A stretch of 57,552 nt of DNA from positions 1-57,552 of the IMG/VR virus record IMGVR_UViG_3300023174_000194; one strand, given 5' to 3'. The stretch is from a virus. A program made the translations under genes and the position numbers. The notes beneath the pieces were generated by a model, which was given only the letters and a program-made list of their open reading frames with translations, did not search any database and was not told where the DNA came from. This document shows positions 16,579 to 26,700 of this stretch, piece after piece. Each line of letters opens with the position of its first letter. Position 1 is the first letter of the stretch.

Positions 16579-16587
16579 ATTATACCA
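16579..16587 (-). promoter_or_regulatory. Extended -10 promoter TGGTATAAT, leaderless start at 16572
   Basis: Perfect TGGTATAAT overlapping the stop of the upstream tail gene; the hexamer ends exactly six bases before the ATG. No -35. Confidence 0.7.
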
Positions 16588-17092
16588 CTAGGCTGATCGA
16601 ATTAGATTCAAAAATTTTGGCATGTTCAAACTTCTTTGTAGGAAATGTTGGAATCTGAACACAAACCTTGACAGATGTTGCACCTTGTTTTGCCAATACG
16701 GTATATGCTGGAGCAAGAACTCTTTTTTCATACACCCAGTCAGCACTGTCCCATTTCAAATATACATCAAACTCATTATTTATATCTGCTGTTGGAGTCC
16801 ATGCTATAGATATAATTTTTTTAGTTGCGTCTAATCCTATTGCAAAATTAACTGGTGGAGTAATAGGAATACCATTTTCATCAAGTTTTATGTAAGGATC
16901 TAGTGGAAGTTTATACTGAGGAGACCAGTGGGAGTTTCTGTTTCTATCTTCTGAGACAATTCTGTATCTAACAATGTATTGCCCAGTTTCAATATTCTGG
17001 CCTAGTGGATTTTGGTTTGGCTTTGATGTGGCACTATAGGCTGGTAGTTTGGCCTTTGGAATAATTACCCTTTTTATTTTTTCTGTTGCCAT
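16580..17092 (-). CDS. Fibronectin-like minor tail protein
   Basis: 170 residues. The middle (QYIVRYRIVSEDRNRNSHWSP and later ISIAWTPTADINNEFDVYLKW) has the strand pattern and W-x-P/Y-x-V features of fibronectin type III-like domains found on phage tail tips. It is joined to the next gene upstream by a TAATG overlap. It probably sits on the outside of the tail tip and contacts the host surface; this is inferred from domain and place. Confidence 0.65.
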   Translation of the reverse strand: MATEKIKRVIIPKAKLPAYSATSKPNQNPLGQNIETGQYIVRYRIVSEDRNRNSHWSPQYKLPLDPYIKLDENGIPITPPVNFAIGLDATKKIISIAWTPTADINNEFDVYLKWDSADWVYEKRVLAPAYTVLAKQGATSVKVCVQIPTFPTKKFEHAKIFESNSISLVV

Positions 17093-18258
17093 TACAAAAC
17101 ACCAATGTTAAACCTAAACTCAACGAAGTTTGTGCTGTTAGCAAGTTTAGTAATTGGTCTTGCTTGTACATTTTTTATAACAGAGTATCCAACCAAACCA
17201 TAAAGAACATTAAGTGAATCTGTGTTTTCAATTCTTAAAGCATCTAGTGCTACATAAAAATCAGAAGATGGGTTGTCACTTTGGTCAAGTATACAAACAC
17301 TAAATTTTACTGTATTAACAGCGCTCCAAGAAAATGATGCGGACTTAGTGAGTTCCTCAAGTTTTTTCTTAATAACAAAGTATCTGTTAGTAGTAAAATC
17401 GTTAGAAGCATGCCCCGTTTCGTGTGTTATATCCACTTCAAACCTTGCATACTGACCAGTATTGTGAGCATCTGCAGAGTCAAACTCTAAAAGAAGCATA
17501 ACTCTATCTGGATTTACTGCAGAGTCTCCGTTCTTATTTATTACTGAGAACGCTAACCTTAACTCATCAAGTGGTGATTGCCTATTTAAATCAATATTGT
17601 TTCCATTTAAGTGTATGTGCTCAGAAGTGTAGACTGTACCCGATGTTGTCCAGGTTGGAACAATTGATAATTTGCCAAGTTGATTTGACTGAATTTTTGA
17701 AGAATTTCCAGACATAAGAATAATGTTATTTAAAAATCGACATCTTTCATTTCTGTCAAGTCGTGTGTCATCAGTAAATAATCTGTTGTCTGCGTTTGTT
17801 TGAAAAACCTTTTCTGTCTCATTTATAACATTGTCTTCATCTGTTCCATCTAAAGGGTCATAAACAATCTTAATTGATGTTGAGAGTGTTGGTGTGTGAT
17901 ATTCCCAGTTTTCGCTCTGCGTAAAAGAAAACAATGTTCTACTATCTAAAGCACCTGCAAAAGAGTTAGATCCTGCTGAGTATACTCCAACTTCTGTAAT
18001 TTCATATCTTTCATCTGATGGTAGTTCTGCTGTTAGAACAATCTTGTCATCGCCATCTTCATTTACAAATCCCCTGGAAGTAATAGGGACCCTTAGCATT
18101 TCAAAATCAAGGGATTTTTGATCTGAGTAATCCCCAAAAACTCCAGTTGAACTGTCAAGTGGCTTTGCTCCGCAGCCTATTGCAATATAAGAAGCGTACG
18201 CAGGAGACTGGCCAATAAGATATTTGGCTATAATAGACTTTCCTTTTTCTGTAATCAT
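17092..18258 (-). CDS. Tail fibre or tail tip protein
   Basis: 388 residues. The N-terminus (MITEKGKSIIAKYLIGQ, then YIAIGCGAKPLDSS and ITEVGVYS) follows the plan of tail collar/fibre-type proteins that attach to the baseplate: a helix and then a GxGxx-x-EVGVF-like stretch. The C-terminal half is beta-rich (FEVDITHETGHASNDF, VKFSVCILDQSDN) and could be a carbohydrate-binding sandwich. Linked by TAATG overlaps on both sides. Confidence 0.6.
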   Translation of the reverse strand: MITEKGKSIIAKYLIGQSPAYASYIAIGCGAKPLDSSTGVFGDYSDQKSLDFEMLRVPITSRGFVNEDGDDKIVLTAELPSDERYEITEVGVYSAGSNSFAGALDSRTLFSFTQSENWEYHTPTLSTSIKIVYDPLDGTDEDNVINETEKVFQTNADNRLFTDDTRLDRNERCRFLNNIILMSGNSSKIQSNQLGKLSIVPTWTTSGTVYTSEHIHLNGNNIDLNRQSPLDELRLAFSVINKNGDSAVNPDRVMLLLEFDSADAHNTGQYARFEVDITHETGHASNDFTTNRYFVIKKKLEELTKSASFSWSAVNTVKFSVCILDQSDNPSSDFYVALDALRIENTDSLNVLYGLVGYSVIKNVQARPITKLANSTNFVEFRFNIGVL

Positions 18259-18752
18259 TATATTGTCCCCTCATATATTGTACCACTAAGTCGTTCCCCA
18301 GAAATCAAAATCTGAACATCTATTTGTTCATCTGGCTCAAGATTTACTACCTCTATAACAAGATCTCCGCCAGAGTTTAAGTACACAGTCTTTTTGCCTG
18401 GCCCAGTTCCTTCTAATGGCAAAGACTTTTCAATCTTAATAGGAAAATTCTTAAATATAGTAACAGAAGTATCTTGAAGATTAAGGATGTTCTGTGGGTT
18501 GTATTGCAAATAAAGGCTGCTTATGTTTTTAATTGGTTGATAGGAAATTGTCTGGCCAGATACTAAGTCATTTCTAGACAGAGTTATTAGTTCATGTCCA
18601 CCTATGTCTTCAAATATTAAATCTACCATTAATTGTTCTGGAAGAACATCGTCCTTAAAAACAAACAATTCTGGTGTGGCTACCTTGACTGCTGGATACG
18701 CTGCAGAAGTACTATTATTAGATGGCTGTGGAGAGGTTGCGTCTGTTGACAT
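18258..18752 (-). CDS. Small minor tail protein
   Basis: 164 residues. After a Ser/Asn-rich start the protein is a series of beta strands (ELFVFKDDVLPEQLMVDLIFEDIG, then ISSLYLQYNP), ending with acidic NLEPDEQIDVQILISG. No enzymatic motif. TAATG overlaps join it to the large baseplate-type gene upstream and to the fibre gene downstream. Position implies a tail-tip component; no family recognised. Confidence 0.55.
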   Translation of the reverse strand: MSTDATSPQPSNNSTSAAYPAVKVATPELFVFKDDVLPEQLMVDLIFEDIGGHELITLSRNDLVSGQTISYQPIKNISSLYLQYNPQNILNLQDTSVTIFKNFPIKIEKSLPLEGTGPGKKTVYLNSGGDLVIEVVNLEPDEQIDVQILISGERLSGTIYEGTI

Positions 18753-21700
18753 TAGACTACCTCACTCAAGTATAGTGTCATGTCTGGGCCCTGGCCTGAT
18801 TTAGAATACTGGATACTGTAAACAATAAACCTATCATTTCCACCCTTATTAATTCCATTTTCAAAATAATCAACCTTTACGATATCTCCAAGTTGCACTG
18901 TTGGTAATGCAAAAACTTTTACGCCAATGCTTCTTCTTGGTTTCATAATTTTTGATATTGTCCACTTCATCAAATCATTTGCGTCGTCCTGAGTCTGGAC
19001 ATACGGAACATTTAGGTTAAAGTCTTTTGTACCATAGGTAAGTCTGCTAACCTTTATATCTTCATAATCTTTTTTTGCTTTAAGTGGTGATTCTATCACT
19101 ACCCCATTGCTAATGTTTGGATCTGCTAAGTTAGAAAGTTTAGAAAAATATTCGTCAACCTTTAAAGAGTTTTGAGATGCCTGAGTAAATGTTACCCCTT
19201 GAATTCTTAGATAATTGCCAGAAGTTGAGTCTAGGCTTAAGAATGTGTCAGTTGCATTAAATACCATAAACTCTGCCCCATACGATCCCGCTCTAAATCC
19301 AGATATAGTATAACCCTTTAGGCTGTTAAATGTTGGAGACATCTTTGCATGAAGTGCAGGCCAAGCCTTGTCATATCTTACATTAAACAAAGATGCTTCA
19401 CGCATGATGGTTCCGAATTCTTCAAAATATATATTGTGTGAAGGAGAGTCTGAAGACTCAATACCAGATAAATATGTTGATTGAACAATACCACTCATTG
19501 AGTATTTTCTAAAAGACTCATTTACGGTTAAGTCTCCATCATCAAAGATTGAGTTTACTGGTGTGCTTAATGCATAAGCAGTATTTTTTGAATAGTTATG
19601 AGAAATAGCAAATACATTTTCAAACATCATCCTTGATCCACCTCTTACGAAAAGAGCCATATTATTATATATTGGAAGAGGAGATATATCATCTACAGTT
19701 TTTATCAGGTTATTGTTTATGTAAAGAAAAAATCTTCTAATAGAACCAATGTCCTGATACTCTACAGACAAATCGTAGACTGTTGGGTTCTCTTCTGCTG
19801 CTATTCTGTACTGACCAACAAAGTTTCCATCGTCCACTGTTATGCTTGTTAGTCCTTCCCAAAGTTTTACTGGAACTGCGTTGTCTCTAGCATCTTTTAA
19901 TATTTTATAAAAGAAAACATTGTTTACATTTGAATTTTCTTTATTGGTTAGTCCAGAGGATCCAAGGGCTGCAATTTCAAAATAGTATCCATTATTTGTT
20001 TCTGGATTTATTAGTACGGCCATGCCACCACCACCGCCAGATATGCTTATGCTTTTTGATGGATCGTCTCCTGGTATGACATAGTATGTTGAGTTTCCAG
20101 TAGAAGTTTGACTAGAGTCAAGATTGTTTTCTATTTTTCCAACTATTCTTACTCTTGTACCAAAATGTGTAAACTTGTTTGAAAGTTTTTTATATACATA
20201 TGAAACAAACTGGTTTGGAGTTGGATATGTTGTAAGTCCTGGGCCTGTAATTACCAACGCAGAAGATTGCACAGAGCCACTCTGTGTACTCTGTAGTGTA
20301 TTCACAACAGACTGATCTATGTATGTAGAAGATAGGAAATTTTTAATAACTCCATTTCTTGTTGTTTTTTTGGCAAGTTCATTACTTGTTAATGGCGTTC
20401 CAACAGCGGGTGTACCAAGATCAACAAAAGCAGTAAGCCCTGCAGCGCCTTGAGATAATCCTTCTGCACTTGTTGGAAGTTCTGAGGCAGATGAATTAAA
20501 AAGAACATCGGACTTCATAGTAACTCCACGAAGATTTGCGTTGTCATACCAGTAAGGGTTTAGCCCAGCACTATGAGAAACAATTGGCGTTCCAAATTGA
20601 CCTCTACCATGCTTAGCAACCTCTCCATTTCTTAATTTTAAGACTCCTCCAACTTCTTCATAGTTTGGCTCGGCATATATTCTTACAGATCCAGTTGGGT
20701 ACAACTTTCCATTGAATGGAACTTTTGAAAGATAAGAGGAGTATTCCTGAACATCTGTAATCCAAACATTTCCAACTCCAGCAACATTGTACTCTACTGC
20801 ATCATACTTAATAATTTCTCCATTTGCATAAAAGTATCCGTTATATCTTGACATCATGTATACGGCTTCGCCAAAATTCATTGTGTTATTTTGTAGCACA
20901 CGATTTACAACTACTGGCTTTTGATCTGAAAGGTTTGAGTTAAGGGGTATTGCTGCTAACATGTATGTTGACTGGCTTCCTACCTGGCCATTTGAGGATT
21001 TAAGATTTTGTTCCCCAGTTATTTCCCACAACAAAACTGGCTTATATGTGTAAGTTCTGTCATAATCAATTAGCATTGACTGACGAATAGAAGATATGGA
21101 TCTTTGAATAGATCTTGCTGTGTATGTAATTACGCCATCGTTATATGGCTGCGTTTCTTTTGTTGTAAACTCAATAATGTTAGCAAGTTTGTTATTGCTA
21201 TGAAAATTATTTACAATACCATTTTTCGTCTGATCCTTTGTTCCATACAAAGTAATGTCTGTTTCTCTTTCAGTTAAAGATGGCATTATGTAGTTCTTGC
21301 TCATTGTTATAAAGTTATTATACTCATCAAAAAACATTGCTGTCTGTGTAGAAATTGCTATATCCTCCAAGACTTGTGCAACGCTTGTATCTGGCGGAAC
21401 AAAGAAATATGGAATAATCATTTCTTTTTCTCCAGCAACTCTTCGGAATGTGTAATTTGAAAAGCCCGTTGAGTCTAACAATAATGATATTGCAGAACTT
21501 GTTGAAACATTTGTTAACAACATTTGTGGAGCAATAGAAGACTCTAGATGAAAGAACATATCTCTTAGAGTAATATCTGCCATCTTGTCTGAGTTTGAAA
21601 CCTCTGGAAATGACTCTGAATACATTGTCTTTATTGGAATGTAGTAATCATATCCCCCCAGATCAACAACTATGTCATAAAATTTAAACTGTATGTTTCT

Positions 21701-23089
21701 AGAAAGGTAATTTCTAATAATACTGTTTGGGTTTATTTCAGAAAAAGAATCATCAAAATCAAAAATCTTTAATTTACCTGTAGAAGCCAAGAGTTGCCCA
21801 ACAGGTAGACCACTAATACCCAAATCTGAAGCACTCTTTGTTACAGAAAAATCAACAACCATGTTGGTAATATTTGCTGAAAGTCTTGGAGATATTTCAA
21901 TAAGGTCAAATGTAGAATCTACTTTTGTCATGGTGTCTACAACAATTCTTATGCCACGAACATTTTCAAATTCACGGTATTTTTTTGCACTTTCTGAGGC
22001 AGATATATAATAACTTGGGCTTGTAAAGTCTGTAACAAAGTTTGTTAGTCTTGAAGTTTCTTCTTCTGCAAGTTGCCATCCATATGTTGGAACAAATGTT
22101 TCATAAATTCCATCGTTCCAAATATAGAATCTTCCAATTTGATTTGGATTTTCAATAAGTAAATAAGCATACCCATCAATATTTTTATCTGGAAGAACAG
22201 TAGTTGAAGATATTGTTTCGGCAAATGAGAATATTTTCTTATACTTATCTGGTACTTTTAAACCATACATAAGTTCTACATATCCATCGGAACCAATAAT
22301 TGGAGTTCCATCAGGCCTGGTTGTAGTTGCATTAAAAGACATTATGTCTACCCAGTTATTGTTTTTTAGTGTTTGAATCTTCCATTTTTTTGGAGTTGCT
22401 TTATTTGAATCACCGTAGAATGGATCTAAAAATGTTTTTCCATCCCATGTAAATGAGCCAAAATTTATGTCTCCTATATGCGTTTGCATCTTTACAACAA
22501 TCCTGTTTGTTGGAATGTCATTTTTGTAAACTACAAACGGAGCCGTGTCTTCTATAGAGTCTTGTCCATTGACTATCTTATTCGCAACACCGTATTCAAT
22601 GCTGTCTTCTTTTCGGTATGATGTCCAGTACTTAAATAAATCTTCTCTATCTGGCATATAGTATCTTGGTCTATTAGCCATACTGACATTTGAATTATGG
22701 ATATAAGATTTTCTCATAAACCTTGCTTTGTTGATTCCAGACCTTGGCCTAAACTGATTAAAACAATCTTCTAAAGAATAGATCATATTAAATTTTTCTT
22801 TTTTTGTTAATATTGTTGTTGGAATATTTTGATTTTCTTCATCTAGTCCACCATCAATTTTTATATCTGAGTCGGTTGCATTTGTGTAATATCCCCCATC
22901 ATCATTCATATCAAAGGTGTTTGGCAATAAAGAAAACTTTGATTCTGCCTGTGTTGGTCTATATCTATAGTTTCCAATTTTTTCTATATTAGATGCAATG
23001 TTCATGTTCCATTCAGCAATAATTGCAGAACGGCTTCTAATCGTTTGAGACTCTTCTAGGTGTTTCTGAAGTTCTTCATTTTTAAACAT
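18752..23089 (-). CDS. Large baseplate/tail-tip protein (Tal-like position)
   Basis: 1445 residues, the largest protein after the tape measure. It is mainly beta sequence. The first part (about 1-640) is likely the hub-like structural region, with SPRLSANITNMVVDFSVTK near 400. A later part (about 960-1170) resembles a LamG-like sandwich (ALVITGPGLTTYPTPNQ, TVDDGNFVGQYRI, SIRRFFLYINNNLIK). The C-terminus ends with a hub-type strand pair (VQLGDIVKVDYFENG, RFIVYSIQYSKSGQG). Sits right after the distal-tail gene, where tail-associated lysin/hub genes normally lie. No peptidase motif seen. Confidence 0.65.
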   Translation of the reverse strand: MFKNEELQKHLEESQTIRSRSAIIAEWNMNIASNIEKIGNYRYRPTQAESKFSLLPNTFDMNDDGGYYTNATDSDIKIDGGLDEENQNIPTTILTKKEKFNMIYSLEDCFNQFRPRSGINKARFMRKSYIHNSNVSMANRPRYYMPDREDLFKYWTSYRKEDSIEYGVANKIVNGQDSIEDTAPFVVYKNDIPTNRIVVKMQTHIGDINFGSFTWDGKTFLDPFYGDSNKATPKKWKIQTLKNNNWVDIMSFNATTTRPDGTPIIGSDGYVELMYGLKVPDKYKKIFSFAETISSTTVLPDKNIDGYAYLLIENPNQIGRFYIWNDGIYETFVPTYGWQLAEEETSRLTNFVTDFTSPSYYISASESAKKYREFENVRGIRIVVDTMTKVDSTFDLIEISPRLSANITNMVVDFSVTKSASDLGISGLPVGQLLASTGKLKIFDFDDSFSEINPNSIIRNYLSRNIQFKFYDIVVDLGGYDYYIPIKTMYSESFPEVSNSDKMADITLRDMFFHLESSIAPQMLLTNVSTSSAISLLLDSTGFSNYTFRRVAGEKEMIIPYFFVPPDTSVAQVLEDIAISTQTAMFFDEYNNFITMSKNYIMPSLTERETDITLYGTKDQTKNGIVNNFHSNNKLANIIEFTTKETQPYNDGVITYTARSIQRSISSIRQSMLIDYDRTYTYKPVLLWEITGEQNLKSSNGQVGSQSTYMLAAIPLNSNLSDQKPVVVNRVLQNNTMNFGEAVYMMSRYNGYFYANGEIIKYDAVEYNVAGVGNVWITDVQEYSSYLSKVPFNGKLYPTGSVRIYAEPNYEEVGGVLKLRNGEVAKHGRGQFGTPIVSHSAGLNPYWYDNANLRGVTMKSDVLFNSSASELPTSAEGLSQGAAGLTAFVDLGTPAVGTPLTSNELAKKTTRNGVIKNFLSSTYIDQSVVNTLQSTQSGSVQSSALVITGPGLTTYPTPNQFVSYVYKKLSNKFTHFGTRVRIVGKIENNLDSSQTSTGNSTYYVIPGDDPSKSISISGGGGGMAVLINPETNNGYYFEIAALGSSGLTNKENSNVNNVFFYKILKDARDNAVPVKLWEGLTSITVDDGNFVGQYRIAAEENPTVYDLSVEYQDIGSIRRFFLYINNNLIKTVDDISPLPIYNNMALFVRGGSRMMFENVFAISHNYSKNTAYALSTPVNSIFDDGDLTVNESFRKYSMSGIVQSTYLSGIESSDSPSHNIYFEEFGTIMREASLFNVRYDKAWPALHAKMSPTFNSLKGYTISGFRAGSYGAEFMVFNATDTFLSLDSTSGNYLRIQGVTFTQASQNSLKVDEYFSKLSNLADPNISNGVVIESPLKAKKDYEDIKVSRLTYGTKDFNLNVPYVQTQDDANDLMKWTISKIMKPRRSIGVKVFALPTVQLGDIVKVDYFENGINKGGNDRFIVYSIQYSKSGQGPDMTLYLSEVV

Positions 23090-23745
23090 TATGCTTCTTC
23101 CAAAGAAAAAGAAACATTCCAGAAATCATGCTTCTGTCCTCTTTTTGCAATTGTATAGTCAAACTTTGAAATGTATACCTCTACTATTTCATTGTATTGG
23201 TTTAGGTGTCCATAGGCTGCATTATCGTCCCCAAAATTATTATACTTATCGTAGGCTAAAAACATCCAGAAAGATCCAGTGTGATTTTCATACCAGTCAA
23301 GAAGTTCTGCTCCTCCTGCTCCACCATCTACAGTGTACTGCTGAGGTGCTGCTGTAGGCGTCCCTGAAGCCCCTATAAGAGTGCTTTTTCCTGTTGTGGT
23401 GTTAAAGTCTGGCCTTAATGCAAAAGCCCTTGAGGGGAGTTCAGTCCATGAAAAATCAAAGTTCATCTTATCAGCAATATGGTATGAACGCATATGGCCG
23501 TTAATCATTCTTTCTCTTTTTTCTATTCGGTTTGGGCTAACCCTAATCTCAGACCTATTATGGTCTGATAGAATTAAAAATTCATCTATTGTTGCTGGGT
23601 CAGTAACAGAACCTGGATCTTGTCCAATTTCAAAACCATTTGGAACATATAGTCCATTAACAAGAGTGCCAGGATTGTTAGAAAACAAAACAGCCTGTGG
23701 ACGACCATACTTGCGTCTACCTGTCATGTATGTTGAAGTAGCCAT
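23089..23745 (-). CDS. Distal tail protein-like minor tail protein
   Basis: 218 residues. Beta-rich with IRVSPNRIEKRERM near the middle and a C-terminal YNEIVEVYISKFDYTIAKRG strand pair ending with WNVSFSLEEA, as distal tail or tail-tube adapter proteins show. It directly follows the tape measure gene, which is the normal site of the distal tail gene. TAATG overlaps at both ends. Confidence 0.6.
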   Translation of the reverse strand: MATSTYMTGRRKYGRPQAVLFSNNPGTLVNGLYVPNGFEIGQDPGSVTDPATIDEFLILSDHNRSEIRVSPNRIEKRERMINGHMRSYHIADKMNFDFSWTELPSRAFALRPDFNTTTGKSTLIGASGTPTAAPQQYTVDGGAGGAELLDWYENHTGSFWMFLAYDKYNNFGDDNAAYGHLNQYNEIVEVYISKFDYTIAKRGQKHDFWNVSFSLEEA

Positions 23746-26700
23746 TATATTCTAGTCCCCCTCATTCTTTGTGAATCTATCTGCTGAATTTGTGCAATAA
23801 CAGTCTTAGCAATTTGATCTGGATTTGCATCAGATTTAACATTAACACTTAGGTTATAATTATACACTGAATCTCCCACACTTGAACCTGAATTAATTGC
23901 CTTCATCTTATCTGTACCGTGACTATTTACAGCATACTTGCTCATCACAAACTCTCCTGGAGTTAACATTGCTGGAATTGTGTCTGTTCCTTGTGCATAT
24001 CCACCTACCGCAAAATATTTAGGAACAAGTCCTCCTGAAGAAAAACCTCCATACCTTCTTGCAAGTCCTTCTGCTTTTGCAGCGTACTGAGCATTTTGTT
24101 TTTCTAGCGCTAAAAGACGGGCTGCTTCTGCTGCATCTGCTGCTGCTTTGGCTGCTGCTGCTGCTCTTCTTGCAATGCTATCATCGCCTGAAGTACGTTC
24201 AGCAATGTCAGCAAGTCGTTTGTCTTCTGCAGCCTTTGCTGCTGCTGCTGCAGCAGCGCCTGCATCATCTCCGCCATATCCCTTCATCCATCCAACATCA
24301 TCGCCACCCCAACCATAATCTCCTTGAGGTTTATCTGGCTTTTTCCATCCACCTTTACCATCTGAAATCCATGCTGAGCCAGGTGCCTTCGTTGGAGTAG
24401 GTGTTGGAGTAGGTGTTGGTAAACCAAGTGCAGCACCATATGTAGTAACTATGTGCTGTGTTATAGTTACAGACTTATCTTTAATTGCATCATAGGCTTC
24501 TCTTATCTTTTCCCATGAGCCTTTAATACCAGTAGATTTTGCGTCCATCGCTGCAAGTGCTAATGCAAGTTTTCCTTCTGCAAGTTTTTGGGTTGCCTCT
24601 GCTTCTATCTTTATTGCTTCCCAATCTTTTCTAGTTCTTTCATTAATAATTCTATTTGCATCATTAATTGCGATCTGTTTAAATAGTAGGTCACTTTGTG
24701 TTTGCAGTGGAAGAATCTTATCTTGAATTGCCTTAAGATCGTTTTGTTGAGTTAACAGAGTGCCAAATGTGATTGCAGCAATTGCATCTGTTTTAACTTG
24801 AATTGCATCAAGTGCTATTTGTTTATTTTGTTCTAGAGTATATATGGAGTCTTGTATTGCAAGAATTTGTTTATCTACTGCAGCCTTTTGAAGTTCTAGG
24901 TTGTAAGTTTTTTGACTAATATCATATTGCTCTGCTGCAATATCTTTCTGAGATAAACCGCTGACTCCTCCACGAAGACTACCAACCTCATTCTCTCTTG
25001 CTTTTTGTAAAGCATCTTGTGCGCTGGTTGCATAGTTTGCTGCATTTGAGGCTCGCATATCTTGAATTGCTTTTGCTGCTCCTGAAATATCTCCTTGTGA
25101 AAGGGCATCTGCCAAGCCAAGTTGCTGTTGCTGTTGGCTAATAATCTGCTGATTAATTTCAGAAACTTTTGTTAATGCTTCTTGTTGCTTATCATATTTT
25201 TCATTGATTGCTTCTGCAGCCTTGTTCATGACATCTAAGTCATGAGAGAGTACTGCAGATCTTTCTTGTAGCGCTTGGATTGGTCTAGTAAAGTTAAGTT
25301 CAGCACTTCTTGTTAACTTATCTATATCTCTTTGTTTCTTTTCAATTGGTCTAGTAAAGTCTTGCTCAATTTTTCTTTGATCTGCCTCAACTGATTTTTG
25401 CATATCATCAATTTTGGATTGAGTTGCATTAATAGCATCTTGTGCAATCTTGGAGTCATTATTTAGACTTTCTATCATAACCTGAAGACCAGCAAAAGTA
25501 TTTCCCTGTTCGTTCTTTAAAGAGTTTTCTTCAATTTGTTTGTAGGCATCGAACATTTCTGCTGCAGCATTTGCTGCGTTAATTGCTATCTCTTCTTTTG
25601 ATTGAGTAAACATAATCTCAATAATTTTTCTTTCTGGTATTTCATCAATTTGTGAAAGCAAATGGTTAAATTCATCTTGAGCGTCTTTTGCAAGAGTAGC
25701 AAAATTATCCATACCATTAATTAATGTATCTAGCATTGCTGGATCTGATATTGCTTCTCTAATACCTTGTGCATCCATTCCTGCCTGTTGCATCATTGCA
25801 ACAACTTCTGGAATTCTCTTTTGATTAGCCGTTACTTTTTGCAAATCCTTTTGACCAGCAACTGCCCCATTTATTTGATTTCTAATTCTTACTTGCTTTG
25901 TGAGTGAAGCATTAACTTCTAATTCTGCTTTTGCCACCTTGCCTGTAGCAATAAGTGTCTTATAATTTTCATCTGCAAGCATTGTCTGAATATCTAGTTC
26001 ATCATATCCTAGTGCTAAAAGTTTTCCTCTTGCTGCAATCTCCTGCTGTGCTAGTGTTACAGACTTAAGTTGTTCCTTATTGTAGTCTCCAATAATAGCC
26101 TTCTTGTATCCCTGCTCCATATCTCTACCCGCTTGAGTAAGAACAGTATCTCCTGCTTTAAACTCCTGGTACTTTGTAACCATCTTTCCAGTTTCAGGAT
26201 CTACCTGAGTATATTTTTGCTTACCCTTTTTCTTTTTTACATCAGCAGCAGTTGCTGTATAGGCAAATTTCTTTAAGTCTTTTGTATCAAGGCCAGCAAG
26301 GTAGTCTGTAAACTGGCTAGTCTGACCCATCTTAATTAACTGTTGCTCAAGACCCTTAAACTTATTTCCAACAGCCTTGCTTCCTGTTGCTGCAATGGCT
26401 CTTTGAAGTTCCTTAAATCCAAGGGAGGCATCGATTGCGGCGTTACGTACGTTTCTAAGACGCTTTAGGATATCGTCGTAAGTTGTGTCTCTATCTTTTG
26501 TGATGGTGGTGTCCGTCTTCATATTTTTAGGATCATTTTTTGGATCAGCATAAAGAATATTTAAATCTAGTGCTCTTTCTCCTGGTCCCTTTTTATCATA
26601 TAGTTCACGTAATTTGTCTGCTGCTTTAACGTAAGCAGCGGATCCATCAACTAGTAATCTTGTGTCATCTCCAATTTGCATTTGCTGAAGGACCCAAGCC

